From NCBI RefSeq assembly GCF_036452155.1, contig NZ_JAWJZY010000002.1: a stretch of DNA of 64,000 nt, one strand, 5' to 3'. Numbering within the stretch: the first letter of the stretch is position 1; each line of letters begins with the position of its first letter. The notes under the pieces are model-generated. The model was not told the origin of the DNA. It saw nothing but the letters and a program-made list of their open reading frames with translations, and searched no databases. Position numbers and translations under genes: made by a program. Shown here one piece after another: positions 9,330 to 18,311 of this stretch. The DNA comes from Sorlinia euscelidii. GTDB lineage: Bacteria; Pseudomonadota; Alphaproteobacteria; Acetobacterales; Acetobacteraceae.

Positions 9330-9947
9330 ATGAGCAAGCGCCAGGAAAGCAAATATAAGATTAACCGTCGCCTTGGGGTCAACCTTTGGGGACGTGCCAA
9401 ATCACCGGTCAATAAACGTGAATATGGCCCGGGCCAGCACGGACAGCGCCGCAAGCAGAAGCCGTCAGACTACTCTGTGCAGCTGATGGCGAAGCAGAAG
9501 CTGAAGGGCTATTACGGCAATATCAGCGAGAAGCAGTTTCGCCGTTATTATGATGAGGCTGTGCGCCGCAAGGGTGACACCTCGGAAAACCTGATTGACC
9601 TGCTCGAGCGTCGCCTTGATGCGGTGATTTACCGCCTCAAATTCGCGATCACGCCTTTTGCGGCGCGTCAGTTTGTCAGCCATGGCCATATCACGGTCAA
9701 TGGGCGTAAAGTGAACATCCCGTCTTTCCTCGTGCGTGATGGTGACGTCATCGAAGTGCGTGAGAAAAGCAAGCAACTGGCCATCGTCCTCGACGCCGCG
9801 CAAAGTGGTGAGCGTGACGTGCCTGAATATATCGAGGCGGATCATCGCCAGATGAAAGGCAAGTTCCTCCGCACCCCACGTCTGACGGATGTGCCATATC
9901 CGGTGCAGATGGAACCGAACCTCGTCGTCGAGTTCTATTCTCGCTGA
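9330..9947 (+). CDS. rpsD: 30S ribosomal protein S4
   Basis: Primary 16S rRNA-binding protein of the small subunit body. The 205 residues include the N-terminal RRLGVNLWGR, the KQKLKGYYGNISEKQF segment, and the S4 RNA-binding domain ERRLDAVIYRLKFA and GHITVNGRKVNIPSFLVRDGD. It stands alone rather than in the alpha operon with rpoA, as is usual in alphaproteobacteria. The 241 bases upstream (9089-9329) contain no gene and should hold its promoter and leader, but I could not define boxes. Confidence 0.98.
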   Translation: MSKRQESKYKINRRLGVNLWGRAKSPVNKREYGPGQHGQRRKQKPSDYSVQLMAKQKLKGYYGNISEKQFRRYYDEAVRRKGDTSENLIDLLERRLDAVIYRLKFAITPFAARQFVSHGHITVNGRKVNIPSFLVRDGDVIEVREKSKQLAIVLDAAQSGERDVPEYIEADHRQMKGKFLRTPRLTDVPYPVQMEPNLVVEFYSR

Positions 9948-9948
9948 T

Positions 9949-10012
9949 TTTCAGCTTCGGCTGAAGAATTGCGACAACGCCGGACCGGGGCAGCCTGGTC
10001 CGGCGTCTTTGT
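9949..10012 (+). terminator. tandem hairpins and Rho-independent terminator after rpsD
   Basis: Directly after the stop, TTTCAGC-TTCG-GCTGAAG forms a UUCG-capped hairpin (9949-9966). A second, stronger 10-bp stem (9977-9986 with 9997-10006) with a 10-base loop is followed by CTTTGTTT. The second structure is a credible intrinsic terminator for rpsD. Confidence 0.75.
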
Positions 10013-10036
10013 TTCGCGTGTTGTTGGAACATTCCC

Positions 10037-11602
10037 ATGTCTGAAAGCCCCCTCACATCCGCGTCCCAAAAGGCCCTGACGCAGGAGATCACCAAGCGGC
10101 GCAGTTTTGCGATCATCTCCCATCCTGATGCGGGTAAGACGACCCTGACAGAGCGCATTTTGCGGGCAGGTGGTGCCATCCAGATGGCGGGCAATGTCCG
10201 TGCCAAGGGTGAGAGACGCCGCACCCGCTCGGACTGGATGGGGATTGAGCGGGATCGCGGCATTTCCGTCGTCACTTCTGTGATGACGTTTGAATATGGC
10301 GGGTGCATCTTTAATCTTCTTGATACGCCGGGCCATGAGGATTTCTCCGAGGATACGTATCGCACCTTAACCGCCGTCGATTGCGCGGTGATGGTGATTG
10401 ATGCCGCAAAGGGCATTGAGGCGCGGACGCGGAAGCTTTTCGAAATCTGCCGCCTGCGGGATATTCCCATTGTCACATTCATCAATAAAATGGACCGTGA
10501 GGCGCAGGATTGTTTCGGGTTGCTGGATGAGATCTCCGCCGCCCTGGCTTTGGACACCGCGCCTGCCACCTGGCCGATCGGGCGCGCCGCGCAATTTGTC
10601 GGGACATATGATCTGCGCACGCGGGCAACACATTTCATCGCGGCGCCTTTGCCGGATGATGATCCGAGAATGGTGCAGCTTGCGGAGGAGTTAGAGCTTG
10701 TTGAGGGGGCGCTGCCACCTTTCGACCGCGACGGCTTCAATGCGGGCCATCTTACCCCGGTCTTTTTCGGTAGTGCGATGAAGGAGATCGGGGTGACCGA
10801 TCTGCTGGATGCGCTCGTCGCTTACGGGCCTGCACCACGCGCCCAACCGGCCGAAACGCGGGATGTCAAAGGTGATGAGCCCGGCGTAACGGCGCTGGTC
10901 TTCAAAATCCAGGCGAATATGGACCCGAACCACCGTGATCGCATCGCCTTCGCGCGCGTATGCTCGGGGCGGCTCCACCGCGGGATGCGTCTCAAACATG
11001 TGCGCACCGGCAAGCAGTTCGCGTTGCACACCCCGCAATTCTTCTTCGCGCGGGAGCGTCAGCTGGCGGAAGAGGCTTTTGCCGGTGACGTTGTGGGCAT
11101 ACCCAACCATGGCACGCTGCGCATCGGCGATACGCTGACGGAAGGGGAAGATCTGCGCTTCACAGGCGTGCCGTATTTCGCACCTGAAATCCTGCGTCGT
11201 GTGCGACTTGATGACGCCATGAAAGCGAAAAAACTGCGTCAGGCGCTGGTCGAGCTCGCGGAAGAGGGGGTTGTTCAGCTCTTCCGGCCGCAGGATGGCC
11301 TGGCGCCGATTGTCGGCGTTGTCGGCGTCCTGCAGCTGGATGTGCTGCAATCTCGCCTGAAGGCTGAGTATGGTGTGGCGATCGGGTTTGAATCGACGCC
11401 TTTCACCATGGCGCGCTGGATCACAGGACAGGACAAAGTCATTGAGGCTTTCAGCCAGGCGCAGCGAAGCGCGATGGCCGATGACATTGATGGCGATCCC
11501 GTCTTTCTGGCAAGCTCAGCCTTTATGCTGCGTCGCACCATTGAAATGACGCCTGACCTGACTTTTCATGACATTAAGCAGATCGGCACGCAGAAGATCT
11601 GA
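10037..11602 (+). CDS. prfC: Peptide chain release factor 3
   Basis: GTPase that removes RF1/RF2 from the ribosome after termination. The 521-residue protein has the G1 motif SHPDAGKTTLTE, G3 DTPGHEDFSED, G4 NKMDRE, and the RF3-specific segments RRTRSDWMGIERDRGISV and QLDVLQSRLKAEYGV near the C-terminus. Length and order of domains are normal. It is convergent with the kinase gene with only two bases between the stops. Confidence 0.96.
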   Translation: MSESPLTSASQKALTQEITKRRSFAIISHPDAGKTTLTERILRAGGAIQMAGNVRAKGERRRTRSDWMGIERDRGISVVTSVMTFEYGGCIFNLLDTPGHEDFSEDTYRTLTAVDCAVMVIDAAKGIEARTRKLFEICRLRDIPIVTFINKMDREAQDCFGLLDEISAALALDTAPATWPIGRAAQFVGTYDLRTRATHFIAAPLPDDDPRMVQLAEELELVEGALPPFDRDGFNAGHLTPVFFGSAMKEIGVTDLLDALVAYGPAPRAQPAETRDVKGDEPGVTALVFKIQANMDPNHRDRIAFARVCSGRLHRGMRLKHVRTGKQFALHTPQFFFARERQLAEEAFAGDVVGIPNHGTLRIGDTLTEGEDLRFTGVPYFAPEILRRVRLDDAMKAKKLRQALVELAEEGVVQLFRPQDGLAPIVGVVGVLQLDVLQSRLKAEYGVAIGFESTPFTMARWITGQDKVIEAFSQAQRSAMADDIDGDPVFLASSAFMLRRTIEMTPDLTFHDIKQIGTQKI

Positions 11603-11604
11603 TT

Positions 11605-12498
11605 TTAGCATAAGGGATGAGGCGCGCCTGCCGGGTGCTCCTCTTCCCTGACGATGGATGTGACGCGCCGCATTGTGTCGAGATGGATCACGAGGTCGGC
11701 GCGCTCGGGCATTTCGTCAATGATGTGCCGCGTCAGGCGTTCATAATGCTGGACAAAGCGGGTCACTTCCGTATCGCTCATAACATGTCGCCCGCTTTCC
11801 CCACGTTGCGTCATTTCCCGCCTCAAAGCATTTTCCTGCTCTTGTCGCCATTGCGTGACGATGTTGAAATCAGGCGGGGAGAAAAAACAAAGCGCGTCGA
11901 GCTGTGAAAAGACTTTTTGATAGTCAGACGCCAAAGCGTCATTGACGGCGGCGCGCCACACGCCATGAGGATCGTCCTTCGCCTCAAGGCCATTTACCGC
12001 TTCGGACAGGGCGCTCACAGATTGCGGTCGGGCGCCTACGCACCATCCCTCCAATATAACCACGTCAGGATGGGATGGAGACTGGACCCATTTGTCGGAC
12101 GGGAGCACGTCATCAAGGCTCTTATCGAACGAAGGGATGAGGGTTGGTTGTCCTTCCATTAAGCTGTTGATCGTGCGGATCGCCAAAGCGATGTCGTGCG
12201 TCCCTGGCACGCCGCGTGTCCTGAAGAGTGGGTGGATGGCCGCGGCGTGCTCATGCCGCTTCAGGCGCGGGAGATAGAAATCGTCGAGAGAGAGGATGAG
12301 CGTGGTCAGGCCGGATGATTCAAGCAGATGTCGTGCGTTGCTACAGGCGGTGGACTTACCCGCACCTTGTGGACCGCAAACGCCAATCAGGATAGGGCGG
12401 TCTGACCTGACGCGGTCCTGAATAAAGGCGGCGATCAGCGTCGGGACGTCAAGGAGAGAAGCTGCATCCGCTTTTGATCGGTCAGGGCGCACGGACAT
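11605..12498 (-). CDS. P-loop kinase of the D-glycerate 3-kinase / YggC type
   Basis: A cytoplasmic kinase of 297 residues from the ATG at 12498, chosen because AAAGGGA lies 8 bases upstream; a longer frame to 12624 is open but has no ribosome site. Walker A is GVCGPQGAGKST near residue 45, followed by LILSLDDFYL with the conserved Asp-Asp, HPLFRTRGVPGTHD, and VILEGWCVGARPQ, the pattern of plant-type glycerate kinase and bacterial uridine-kinase-like YggC proteins. In that family the enzyme phosphorylates D-glycerate to 3-phosphoglycerate; the substrate here is inferred. It is a single-gene unit convergent with prfC. Confidence 0.75.
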   Translation of the reverse strand: MSVRPDRSKADAASLLDVPTLIAAFIQDRVRSDRPILIGVCGPQGAGKSTACSNARHLLESSGLTTLILSLDDFYLPRLKRHEHAAAIHPLFRTRGVPGTHDIALAIRTINSLMEGQPTLIPSFDKSLDDVLPSDKWVQSPSHPDVVILEGWCVGARPQSVSALSEAVNGLEAKDDPHGVWRAAVNDALASDYQKVFSQLDALCFFSPPDFNIVTQWRQEQENALRREMTQRGESGRHVMSDTEVTRFVQHYERLTRHIIDEMPERADLVIHLDTMRRVTSIVREEEHPAGAPHPLC

Positions 12499-12740
12499 GC
12501 ACATGGTCCCTTTGAAACTGTTTGGAAAATGTAGCGACGCCGCGCGCACTGGTTGAAGGCGCGTCTGCGCGACGACCATCCTGGAAACGCATCCCGCGGG
12601 AAGGCTACCACAAAGCGGCGGCAAGGCGCACGGCGCGTCAGGAATAAATCTTCACGTTTCACTGAGCCGCGTCGCCGTCATCGGGCGGGGCAGTAAGCCG
12701 GGGCAGGGAGAGAGGTAATGAACTGGGCAGGCAGTTGGAC

Positions 12741-12800
12741 AAAAAAAATCCCTCTGGCGAACCAGAGGGACTTCTTCCGAGAGACGCTTGCACGTCTCTC
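12741..12800 (-). terminator. Rho-independent terminator of the OmpA-type gene
   Basis: Read on the minus strand just after the porin stop: first an 8-bp hairpin (12793-12800 with 12779-12786, 6-base loop), then a perfect 9-bp stem TCCCTCTGG/CCAGAGGGA (12762-12770 with 12749-12757) with a TTCG tetraloop and a run of eight T (12748-12741). This is a textbook intrinsic terminator, as expected for a highly expressed gene. Confidence 0.92.
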
Positions 12801-12817
12801 AAACCATGAGCGGTGAA

Positions 12818-13957
12818 TTACCGGAGGATAATTTCAACGCGACGGTTCTGAGGCTCACGGGTGTTCGGACCCGTCGGGACCAGCGGATGCTGCTCACCAT
12901 AGCCATGGATGTCGATTGCCGTCTCGGGGACACCGTTACGGATCAGCTCAGCCTTGACAGCTTTCGCACGACGCTCGGACAGGCCGAGATTGTAACGCTG
13001 GCCGCGCGCACCCGGGTGAGCCGCGGAGTTATCGGTGTAACCGTTAACTTCGATGCGGGTCGTCTGGACGTGCGTTGAAGCTTCAGCAGCCTGACGGACG
13101 ATCTCGCTCGCGCGGGATGTCAGTGTCGACTTATCCCAGTCAAAGAAGACCAGGTAGGTGCGTGCCGGAGCAACCGCAGGCGGTGTCACGACAGGCGCCG
13201 GCGGCGGCGGCGGCGGGGCTGTGTCAAACGCATACCGCATACCCAGAATGAACTGGTGATTGAAGCGGTGGTCGAAATTGACATTGCCCTGCGCTGTTGC
13301 GCCAGCAGCCGTGGTTGTGCCCGACGTGTAAGCGCCTGCGCTGAAGGTCTGGCCAATCATACGGTATTCCGTCGTGACAGCAAGACCGGGAACGCCCGGG
13401 ATGTCCCAAGCCGCACCGATGATGCCCTGGTAGGCAAAGCCACCGCGCGTCTGGTTCAGGCTGTTGGCAGCGCCGTTTGTGTAGGTCGTCGAGAAGTCAT
13501 AGGTCTGCCAGAGATAACCGGCACCGACACCGACATAAGGTGTCATCGGCAGGTTAAGACCGAAGCGGGTGAGGTCAATGTCGTAAAGGACATTGATGAA
13601 GCCGCCGTAAGACCGGTCATGACCGCTTGTCGAACCGGGGACAGCTGTGCCGCCACGGTGGTTGATTTGCGACCAGTTATAGACGCCCTCAACCTCAGCG
13701 CGCAGACCGTTGCCGAAGCCCCAGCCAAACGACGCGAAACCTGTATAGCCATTTTTGTGGCGCAGGTTACCAACGGTGCCACCCGCATTATCGGAGCCAT
13801 CAGCGAAGGAGCCGGGCGCGAAGTGCGCGTGCTGGTTTTGAACAAGATTATAACCGGCGCCAATATTGACGTAGGGGCCGGTGATGGTGCTGGCCGATGC
13901 TACCACAGGGGCAGCGACCATTGCCGTCATGGCAAGAAGTGCCGTGCGCAGACGCAT
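12818..13957 (-). CDS. OmpA-family outer membrane protein
   Basis: An outer-membrane structural protein, 379 residues. Residues 1-23 form a signal peptide ending ASAS. Residues about 25-235 are an eight-strand porin-like barrel rich in Gly, Tyr and Asn (IGAGYNLVQNQ, VGVGAGYLWQTY, MRYAFD at the end). A proline-rich hinge (APPPPPPAP) leads to the OmpA peptidoglycan-binding domain with TYLVFFDWDKS, EVNGYTDNSA, NLGLSERRAKAVKAEL and QNRRVEI. The domain couples the outer membrane to the cell wall. GAGGA lies 7 bases before the ATG, and a strong terminator follows, suggesting a monocistronic abundant protein. Confidence 0.93.
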   Translation of the reverse strand: MRLRTALLAMTAMVAAPVVASASTITGPYVNIGAGYNLVQNQHAHFAPGSFADGSDNAGGTVGNLRHKNGYTGFASFGWGFGNGLRAEVEGVYNWSQINHRGGTAVPGSTSGHDRSYGGFINVLYDIDLTRFGLNLPMTPYVGVGAGYLWQTYDFSTTYTNGAANSLNQTRGGFAYQGIIGAAWDIPGVPGLAVTTEYRMIGQTFSAGAYTSGTTTAAGATAQGNVNFDHRFNHQFILGMRYAFDTAPPPPPPAPVVTPPAVAPARTYLVFFDWDKSTLTSRASEIVRQAAEASTHVQTTRIEVNGYTDNSAAHPGARGQRYNLGLSERRAKAVKAELIRNGVPETAIDIHGYGEQHPLVPTGPNTREPQNRRVEIILR

Positions 13958-14289
13958 TTATTTCGTCCTCTATTCATTCATCCAATCAAGATTGCTGCAT
14001 CTTCCTTCTAGCCGAAGGGAAGAGACTGCAACGTTCCTAGCGCGATGCATACGCCGGTATAAGACCGTAGGTTGCGCTTGAGGAAGGTCCCAACACGCTG
14101 ATTTTGACAGGATCTCACAGACTGTGTCGGGGATGCAACAGTGGACCTCTCCACTGATTTGAAATGAAACACTGTAGAGATGCGTGATATAGCCGCTATC
14201 TACCTGCGACTCAACGTGAATTCCCCTCGAGAATCAACGGTCTTATAATATTATGTGAGTATAAGGCGCTAATAGCGGCGAAGCAAGTT
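13958..14289. other. intergenic region between aroKB and the porin gene
   Basis: No gene is visible in these 332 bases. Read on the minus strand, the region must hold the 3' end of the aroKB transcript and the promoter and long leader of the porin gene. It is more A+T-rich on the aroKB side. A short inverted repeat CTTCCCTTCGG...AAGGAAG near 14000-14025 could be a leader hairpin. I could not identify a convincing -35/-10 pair. Confidence 0.4.
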
Positions 14290-16013
14290 TCAATTATCAC
14301 ATCCTTCAGAAATTAAAAATTGTTTTACCTCATCGAGATCTACATCTTTAGTTGTAAACGCTTCACCAATATCGTGGAGGAGGATCAACATAATCCTCCG
14401 ATCAACCATTTTCTTGTCTCGCGCCATATGGGTGATCAGGCGGGCTGCACTCAAGCGATGCGAGAGGTTGGACAGGGTGCACGGCATGCCATGCGCCTTC
14501 AGGTGGTGGTCGACACGAGTCAGAACCGAGGCATCGCAATAATTTTTCCGGACCGAAAGAGAGGCTGCGAGGTGCAGGCCGATGGACACCGCTTCACCAT
14601 GCAGAAGGCGTCCATCATAATGAAATTCGGCCTCAAGCGCATGGCCGAAACTATGGCCAAGATTCAGCAGGGCGCGACCATTATGGGGGAGATTTCCCGC
14701 TCATCCTCCAGCACAACGGACGCTTTGAAAGCGCAGGCGCGCCGAACGCCCTCCTGGATCGTCTTTTCATCCCCTTCCAGCAGGGCAGCGCCATTCGCCT
14801 CACACCATGTAAAAAGATCACGATCACCGATCAGTCCGGCTTTGACAATCTCAGCATATCCCGCGACGCGCTCCCGTCGTGGCAGGGTTCTCAAGGTGGA
14901 TGTGTCCGTCAGAACGGCGCTTGGCTGATGAAAGGCGCCAACAAGGTTTTTGCCGCGCGCGGTGTTGATGCCGGTTTTCCCGCCGACAGAGCTGTCAACC
15001 TGCGCCAGCAAGGTCGTTGGAATCTGCACGAAAGGCACGCCGCGTAAAAGTGTCGCGGCGACGAAACCGCTCAGATCCCCGACGACGCCGCCACCTAACC
15101 CGATGACCGCCGTGCGACGTTCAACGCCATGAGTCAGCACGTTTTCACAGAGTTGGGCATATTGCGTGAAAGATTTGGATTCCTCGCCGCCGGGGATGAT
15201 TTCCGCATGGGTTTCGAAGCCGACCTCATGCAATGAGGCCTCTAATCTCGACAGATAAAGGGGGGCGACCCGCGCATCCGTGACAATTACGGCACGGCGC
15301 TGTTGCAGAATTGGCGCGAGCAGCGCGCCGGCACGGTCAAGCACATCACTGCCGATTACGATATCGTAAGGATGATCAGGGAGGGCAATCGGGAGGCGGG
15401 CAGGCGGGTTGTGGGATGAAAGGGCCGTCACGACCCGTTCAACGGCGGAACGGACGGTTTCATCGCCGCAATCGACGATGATATCGGCCTCAGCATAAAT
15501 GTGATGACGTGTTTTCCTCAAGGTTTCCAGCACTTCTGAAATATTGCCATCGGCCAGTAACGGGCGTCCGGGGCGTCCCTCAAGCCGTTTGCGCAGAATG
15601 TTGAGGGGGCAGCGAAGCCAGACGGAATGGCCGTTTTCCCGGATGATCTGCCTTGTCTGGGGGTTCATGAAAGCGCCGCCCCCTGTTGCGAGCACCATGG
15701 GCCGCCCGTCAAGGAGGCGCTGTATGACGCGTCGCTCACCTTCACGGAAGGCTGCCTCTCCATGTCGATCAAAAATTTCGGAGACGCTGCACCCGGCGGC
15801 GCGTTCAATCTCCTGATCCGCGTCGATGAAGGGCAGGTCCAGAGCGTGCGCCAAACGACGGCCGATGGTCGTCTTGCCCGCGCCCATCAGGCCGATCAGC
15901 ACAATGACGCGTGGGAGGGGCGCAGGCTTCCGCCTGTCAGCTTGTCCTGCGACGGCATCTTTTGGAGTCATCAAGGGCGTTGCAGGTTTGATGGTCATGG
16001 TATGACAGGTCAT
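14290..16013 (-). pseudogene. aroKB: Bifunctional shikimate kinase / 3-dehydroquinate synthase, frameshifted as sequenced
   Basis: Two steps of the shikimate pathway in one polypeptide. Residues about 35-205 are shikimate kinase: P-loop GLMGAGKTT (41-49), DADQEIERAAG, FREGERRV and ATGGGAF. Residues about 208 onward are 3-dehydroquinate synthase: DIVIGSDVLDRAG, IPGGEESKSF, GLGGGVVGDLSGFVA, TLLAQVDSSVGGKTGIN, FHQPSAVLTD and VAGYAEIVKAGLIGD. The frame fails after EREISP. From 14684 down, another frame continues exactly as the family requires (HNGRALLNLGHSFGHALEAE and HGEAVSIGLHLAASLSVR, ending SEGCDN at 14290). One base is missing in a run of five (14685-14689). Such an essential gene is unlikely to be dead, so a sequencing error is favoured. 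The start at 16013 is the upstream-most ATG and lacks a clear ribosome site. Confidence 0.88.
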
Positions 16014-16153
16014 TATCGGCTTGAATGAGAAAGGCGAAGGCTACCATATCGGGCCTCGACTCGCTATGAAGCTTTTAACTTATATCTGTCATCAGAAACG
16101 TGCACGCTGTGCCGGATCATGATGCCGGCATCGGGAATGAAGGGATCATCGTC

Positions 16154-16381
16154 ATGTCGAGCCTGAGTTGGCCTAAAATCTCACTTGCTTTGGTGGCGGT
16201 GCTCCTTCTTGGCGGGGCGGCGGCGATTTTTTACCTTGGTGCGACGCTCAGCCCACCGGCTCAGACCGTTATTCAGAAGGAGCTCGCTTTGCCGGGTGCC
16301 GCGGCGGGTGGCTATACGCCGTCTGTCTCCTCGCTGCCGGACCTGCCAGCCCCGCCGCCCCTGCCTGGCGCCGCGCCTTGA
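16154..16381 (+). CDS. small single-pass membrane protein, unknown function
   Basis: A 75-residue protein. AAGGGA lies 9 bases before the ATG at 16154. After a short N-terminus comes one hydrophobic helix (ISLALVAVLLLGGAAAIFYLG is its core, residues about 8-28), then an Ala/Pro-rich tail ending LPAPPPLPGAAP. It could be a membrane-anchored or lipid-free periplasmic tail protein. I do not recognise the family. It sits 14 bases before the recombinase gene on the same strand, so the two are probably co-transcribed. Confidence 0.55.
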   Translation: MSSLSWPKISLALVAVLLLGGAAAIFYLGATLSPPAQTVIQKELALPGAAAGGYTPSVSSLPDLPAPPPLPGAAP

Positions 16382-16395
16382 CACGTTGAGACGGC

Positions 16396-17316
16396 GTGAC
16401 ATCACCGTCCCGACACGTTGAGGCTTTTCTGGAAATGCTGGCCGCGGAACGCAACGCGGCATTACAGACGCGCGCAGCTTATGAAACGGACCTCCGTCAT
16501 TTCACCAGCTTCATGGCATCGCAGGGCCTGAATGCTGAGGACGCGGTGATGCAGGCTGAGAGCGGCCTCGTTGAAGCTTACATGCAAAGTTTGGGGAAAG
16601 ACGGACTGTCGGCCCGGACGGCCGCACGCCGCCTGGCCTGTCTGCGGCAGTTTTTCCAGTTCTGCGTGCGGGAATCGTGGCGCAAGGATGACCCGACGGC
16701 CAAAATCGAGAGCCCGTCTCTGGGCCTCGTCTTACCGAAATTCCTGACTGAGGCGGAGATTGAGCGCCTCCTTGAGGCGGGCACGCGCGGCCATGAAGAC
16801 CCGCGTCGCAACCTGGTTTCCCGCGCGGCTCTGGAACTGCTTTACAGTGCAGGGCTACGTATCTCCGAGTTGCTGAATTTGCCAGCCCGCATCGCTTTAT
16901 CCGAGTCGACGATGATTCCGATACGCGGCAAAGGGGGGCGGGAGCGATTGATCCCGATTTCGGAAAAAGCCCGCGACTCGATTCTGGCATTGCAGGCGCA
17001 TGACGCGGCATTGCGAAGCAAATGGCTTTTCCCCGGGCGGGACCCGCAACGTCATCTGACGCGGCAGGGATTCGACAAAATCCTGCATCAATGCGCCCTT
17101 CATGCGGGGATTGACCCGGCGCGCCTGTCCCCACACGTTTTAAGACACTCCTTTGCCACGCATCTGCTGGAACGCGGTGCGGATCTCCGCGCTTTGCAGA
17201 CGCTTCTCGGCCACGCGGATATCGCGACAACACAGCTTTACACGCATGTCCTGCAGGCGCGCTTGCAGGCGCTTGTGGAGACTCATCACCCCCTTGCATG
17301 CAACGTGGATTGTTGA
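16396..17316 (+). CDS. xerD: Site-specific tyrosine recombinase, XerD/XerC type
   Basis: Resolves chromosome dimers at dif together with a partner Xer protein and FtsK. The 306-residue protein has an N-terminal SAM-like DNA-binding domain (residues 5-95) and a catalytic domain with Arg155 (SAGLRISELL), the beta-hairpin Lys (RGKGGRER), His247 and Arg250 (HVLRHSFATH), His273 (LLGHADI) and the nucleophile Tyr282 (QLYTH). All residues are intact, so it should be active. The start is a GTG at 16396 with a weak ribosome site. XerD is favoured over XerC by overall resemblance and because accA follows, but the distinction is not certain. Confidence 0.88.
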   Translation: MTSPSRHVEAFLEMLAAERNAALQTRAAYETDLRHFTSFMASQGLNAEDAVMQAESGLVEAYMQSLGKDGLSARTAARRLACLRQFFQFCVRESWRKDDPTAKIESPSLGLVLPKFLTEAEIERLLEAGTRGHEDPRRNLVSRAALELLYSAGLRISELLNLPARIALSESTMIPIRGKGGRERLIPISEKARDSILALQAHDAALRSKWLFPGRDPQRHLTRQGFDKILHQCALHAGIDPARLSPHVLRHSFATHLLERGADLRALQTLLGHADIATTQLYTHVLQARLQALVETHHPLACNVDC

Positions 17317-17345
17317 AGCTCTCGCAAGCGTGCTACATATCGGGC

Positions 17346-18299
17346 ATGCTTCAATATCTTGACTTCGAAAAGCCCGTCGCGGAGCTTGAAAACAAAATCG
17401 CCGAATTTCGACAGATGGTCAAAGACGGTGGGGGCATCAACATCTCTGACGAGATTGCCAAGCTCTCCGGGAAGGTGGAAAAGCAGTTACGCATGCTCTA
17501 CGCCAAACTGACCCCATGGCAGAAAGTTCTGGTCGCGCGGCATGCGCAGCGACCGCAGGCATTGCAATATTTCGATGCGCTCCTGACCGAGTTCACGCCT
17601 TTAGCGGGCGACCGGCTTGGCTATGATGATCAGGCCATTATCGGGGGTATGGGTCGGCTGGAAGGTCGCCCCGTCATCGTGATCGGCACGCAGCGCGGCT
17701 ATGACACAGAGTCACGCCTGAAACATAATTTCGGCATGCCCAAGCCGGAAGGATATCGCAAGGCCCAGCGTCTCGTTGAACTGGCGGGTCGCTTCAAAAT
17801 GCCGATTCTTACTTTTGTTGACACGTCCGGCGCATGGCCCGGTATTGATGCCGAGGCGCGCGGTCAGGCGGAAGCCATTGCACAAACTGTCGCGTATTTC
17901 CTTCGTGCGCCCGTGCCGACGATTGCGACGATTATCGGTGAGGGTGGGTCTGGCGGCGCGGTGGCGCTGGCGGCGACGAACAGCGTGATGATGCTGGAGC
18001 ACGCGATCTACTCCGTCATCGCCCCGGAGGGTGCGGCCTCAATCCTCTGGCGGGACCCGAAACAGGCTTCTGTCGCGGCGGAGGCCCTTAAATTGACGGC
18101 GCCTGACCTCCTGAAACTGAAACTGATTGACCGCGTGATTGAGGAGCCTGTGGGTGGCGCGCAGCGGCGACCGGAGGAGGCGATCAAATCTGTCGGAGCG
18201 GCCCTCCATGAGGAGCTTGAGCGCCTCACCCGTCTGGAACCGGGCGTGCTGCTTTCGCAGCGCCGGGACAAATTCCTGTCAATGGGGCATGCGCATTAG
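17346..18299 (+). CDS. accA: Acetyl-CoA carboxylase carboxyltransferase subunit alpha
   Basis: Carboxyltransferase half of acetyl-CoA carboxylase, transferring CO2 from carboxybiotin to acetyl-CoA for fatty acid synthesis with AccD. The 317-residue protein starts at the ATG at 17346 (MLQYLDFEKPVAELENKI), the usual AccA N-terminus. Family segments include TPWQKVLVARHAQRP, FGDR-like LAGDRLGYDDQAIIGG, HNFGMPKPEGYRKAQRL, FVDTSGAWPGIDAEARGQ and GEGGSGGA, the oxyanion-hole region. It follows xerD by 29 bases without a strong ribosome site. It is convergent with the CinA-like gene. Confidence 0.97.
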   Translation: MLQYLDFEKPVAELENKIAEFRQMVKDGGGINISDEIAKLSGKVEKQLRMLYAKLTPWQKVLVARHAQRPQALQYFDALLTEFTPLAGDRLGYDDQAIIGGMGRLEGRPVIVIGTQRGYDTESRLKHNFGMPKPEGYRKAQRLVELAGRFKMPILTFVDTSGAWPGIDAEARGQAEAIAQTVAYFLRAPVPTIATIIGEGGSGGAVALAATNSVMMLEHAIYSVIAPEGAASILWRDPKQASVAAEALKLTAPDLLKLKLIDRVIEEPVGGAQRRPEEAIKSVGAALHEELERLTRLEPGVLLSQRRDKFLSMGHAH

Positions 18300-18311
18300 G
18301 GTCGCGTTGCA

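Noticed and set aside
9748..10740. Minus-strand frame of 330 codons
   Set aside because: Antisense to rpsD and prfC, both with firm motifs; Ser/Arg-rich shadow.
13256..14011. Plus-strand frame of 251 codons
   Set aside because: Antisense to the OmpA-type gene; no ribosome site, no recognisable motif.
16511..17299. Minus-strand frame of 262 codons
   Set aside because: Antisense to xerD, whose catalytic residues are all intact.
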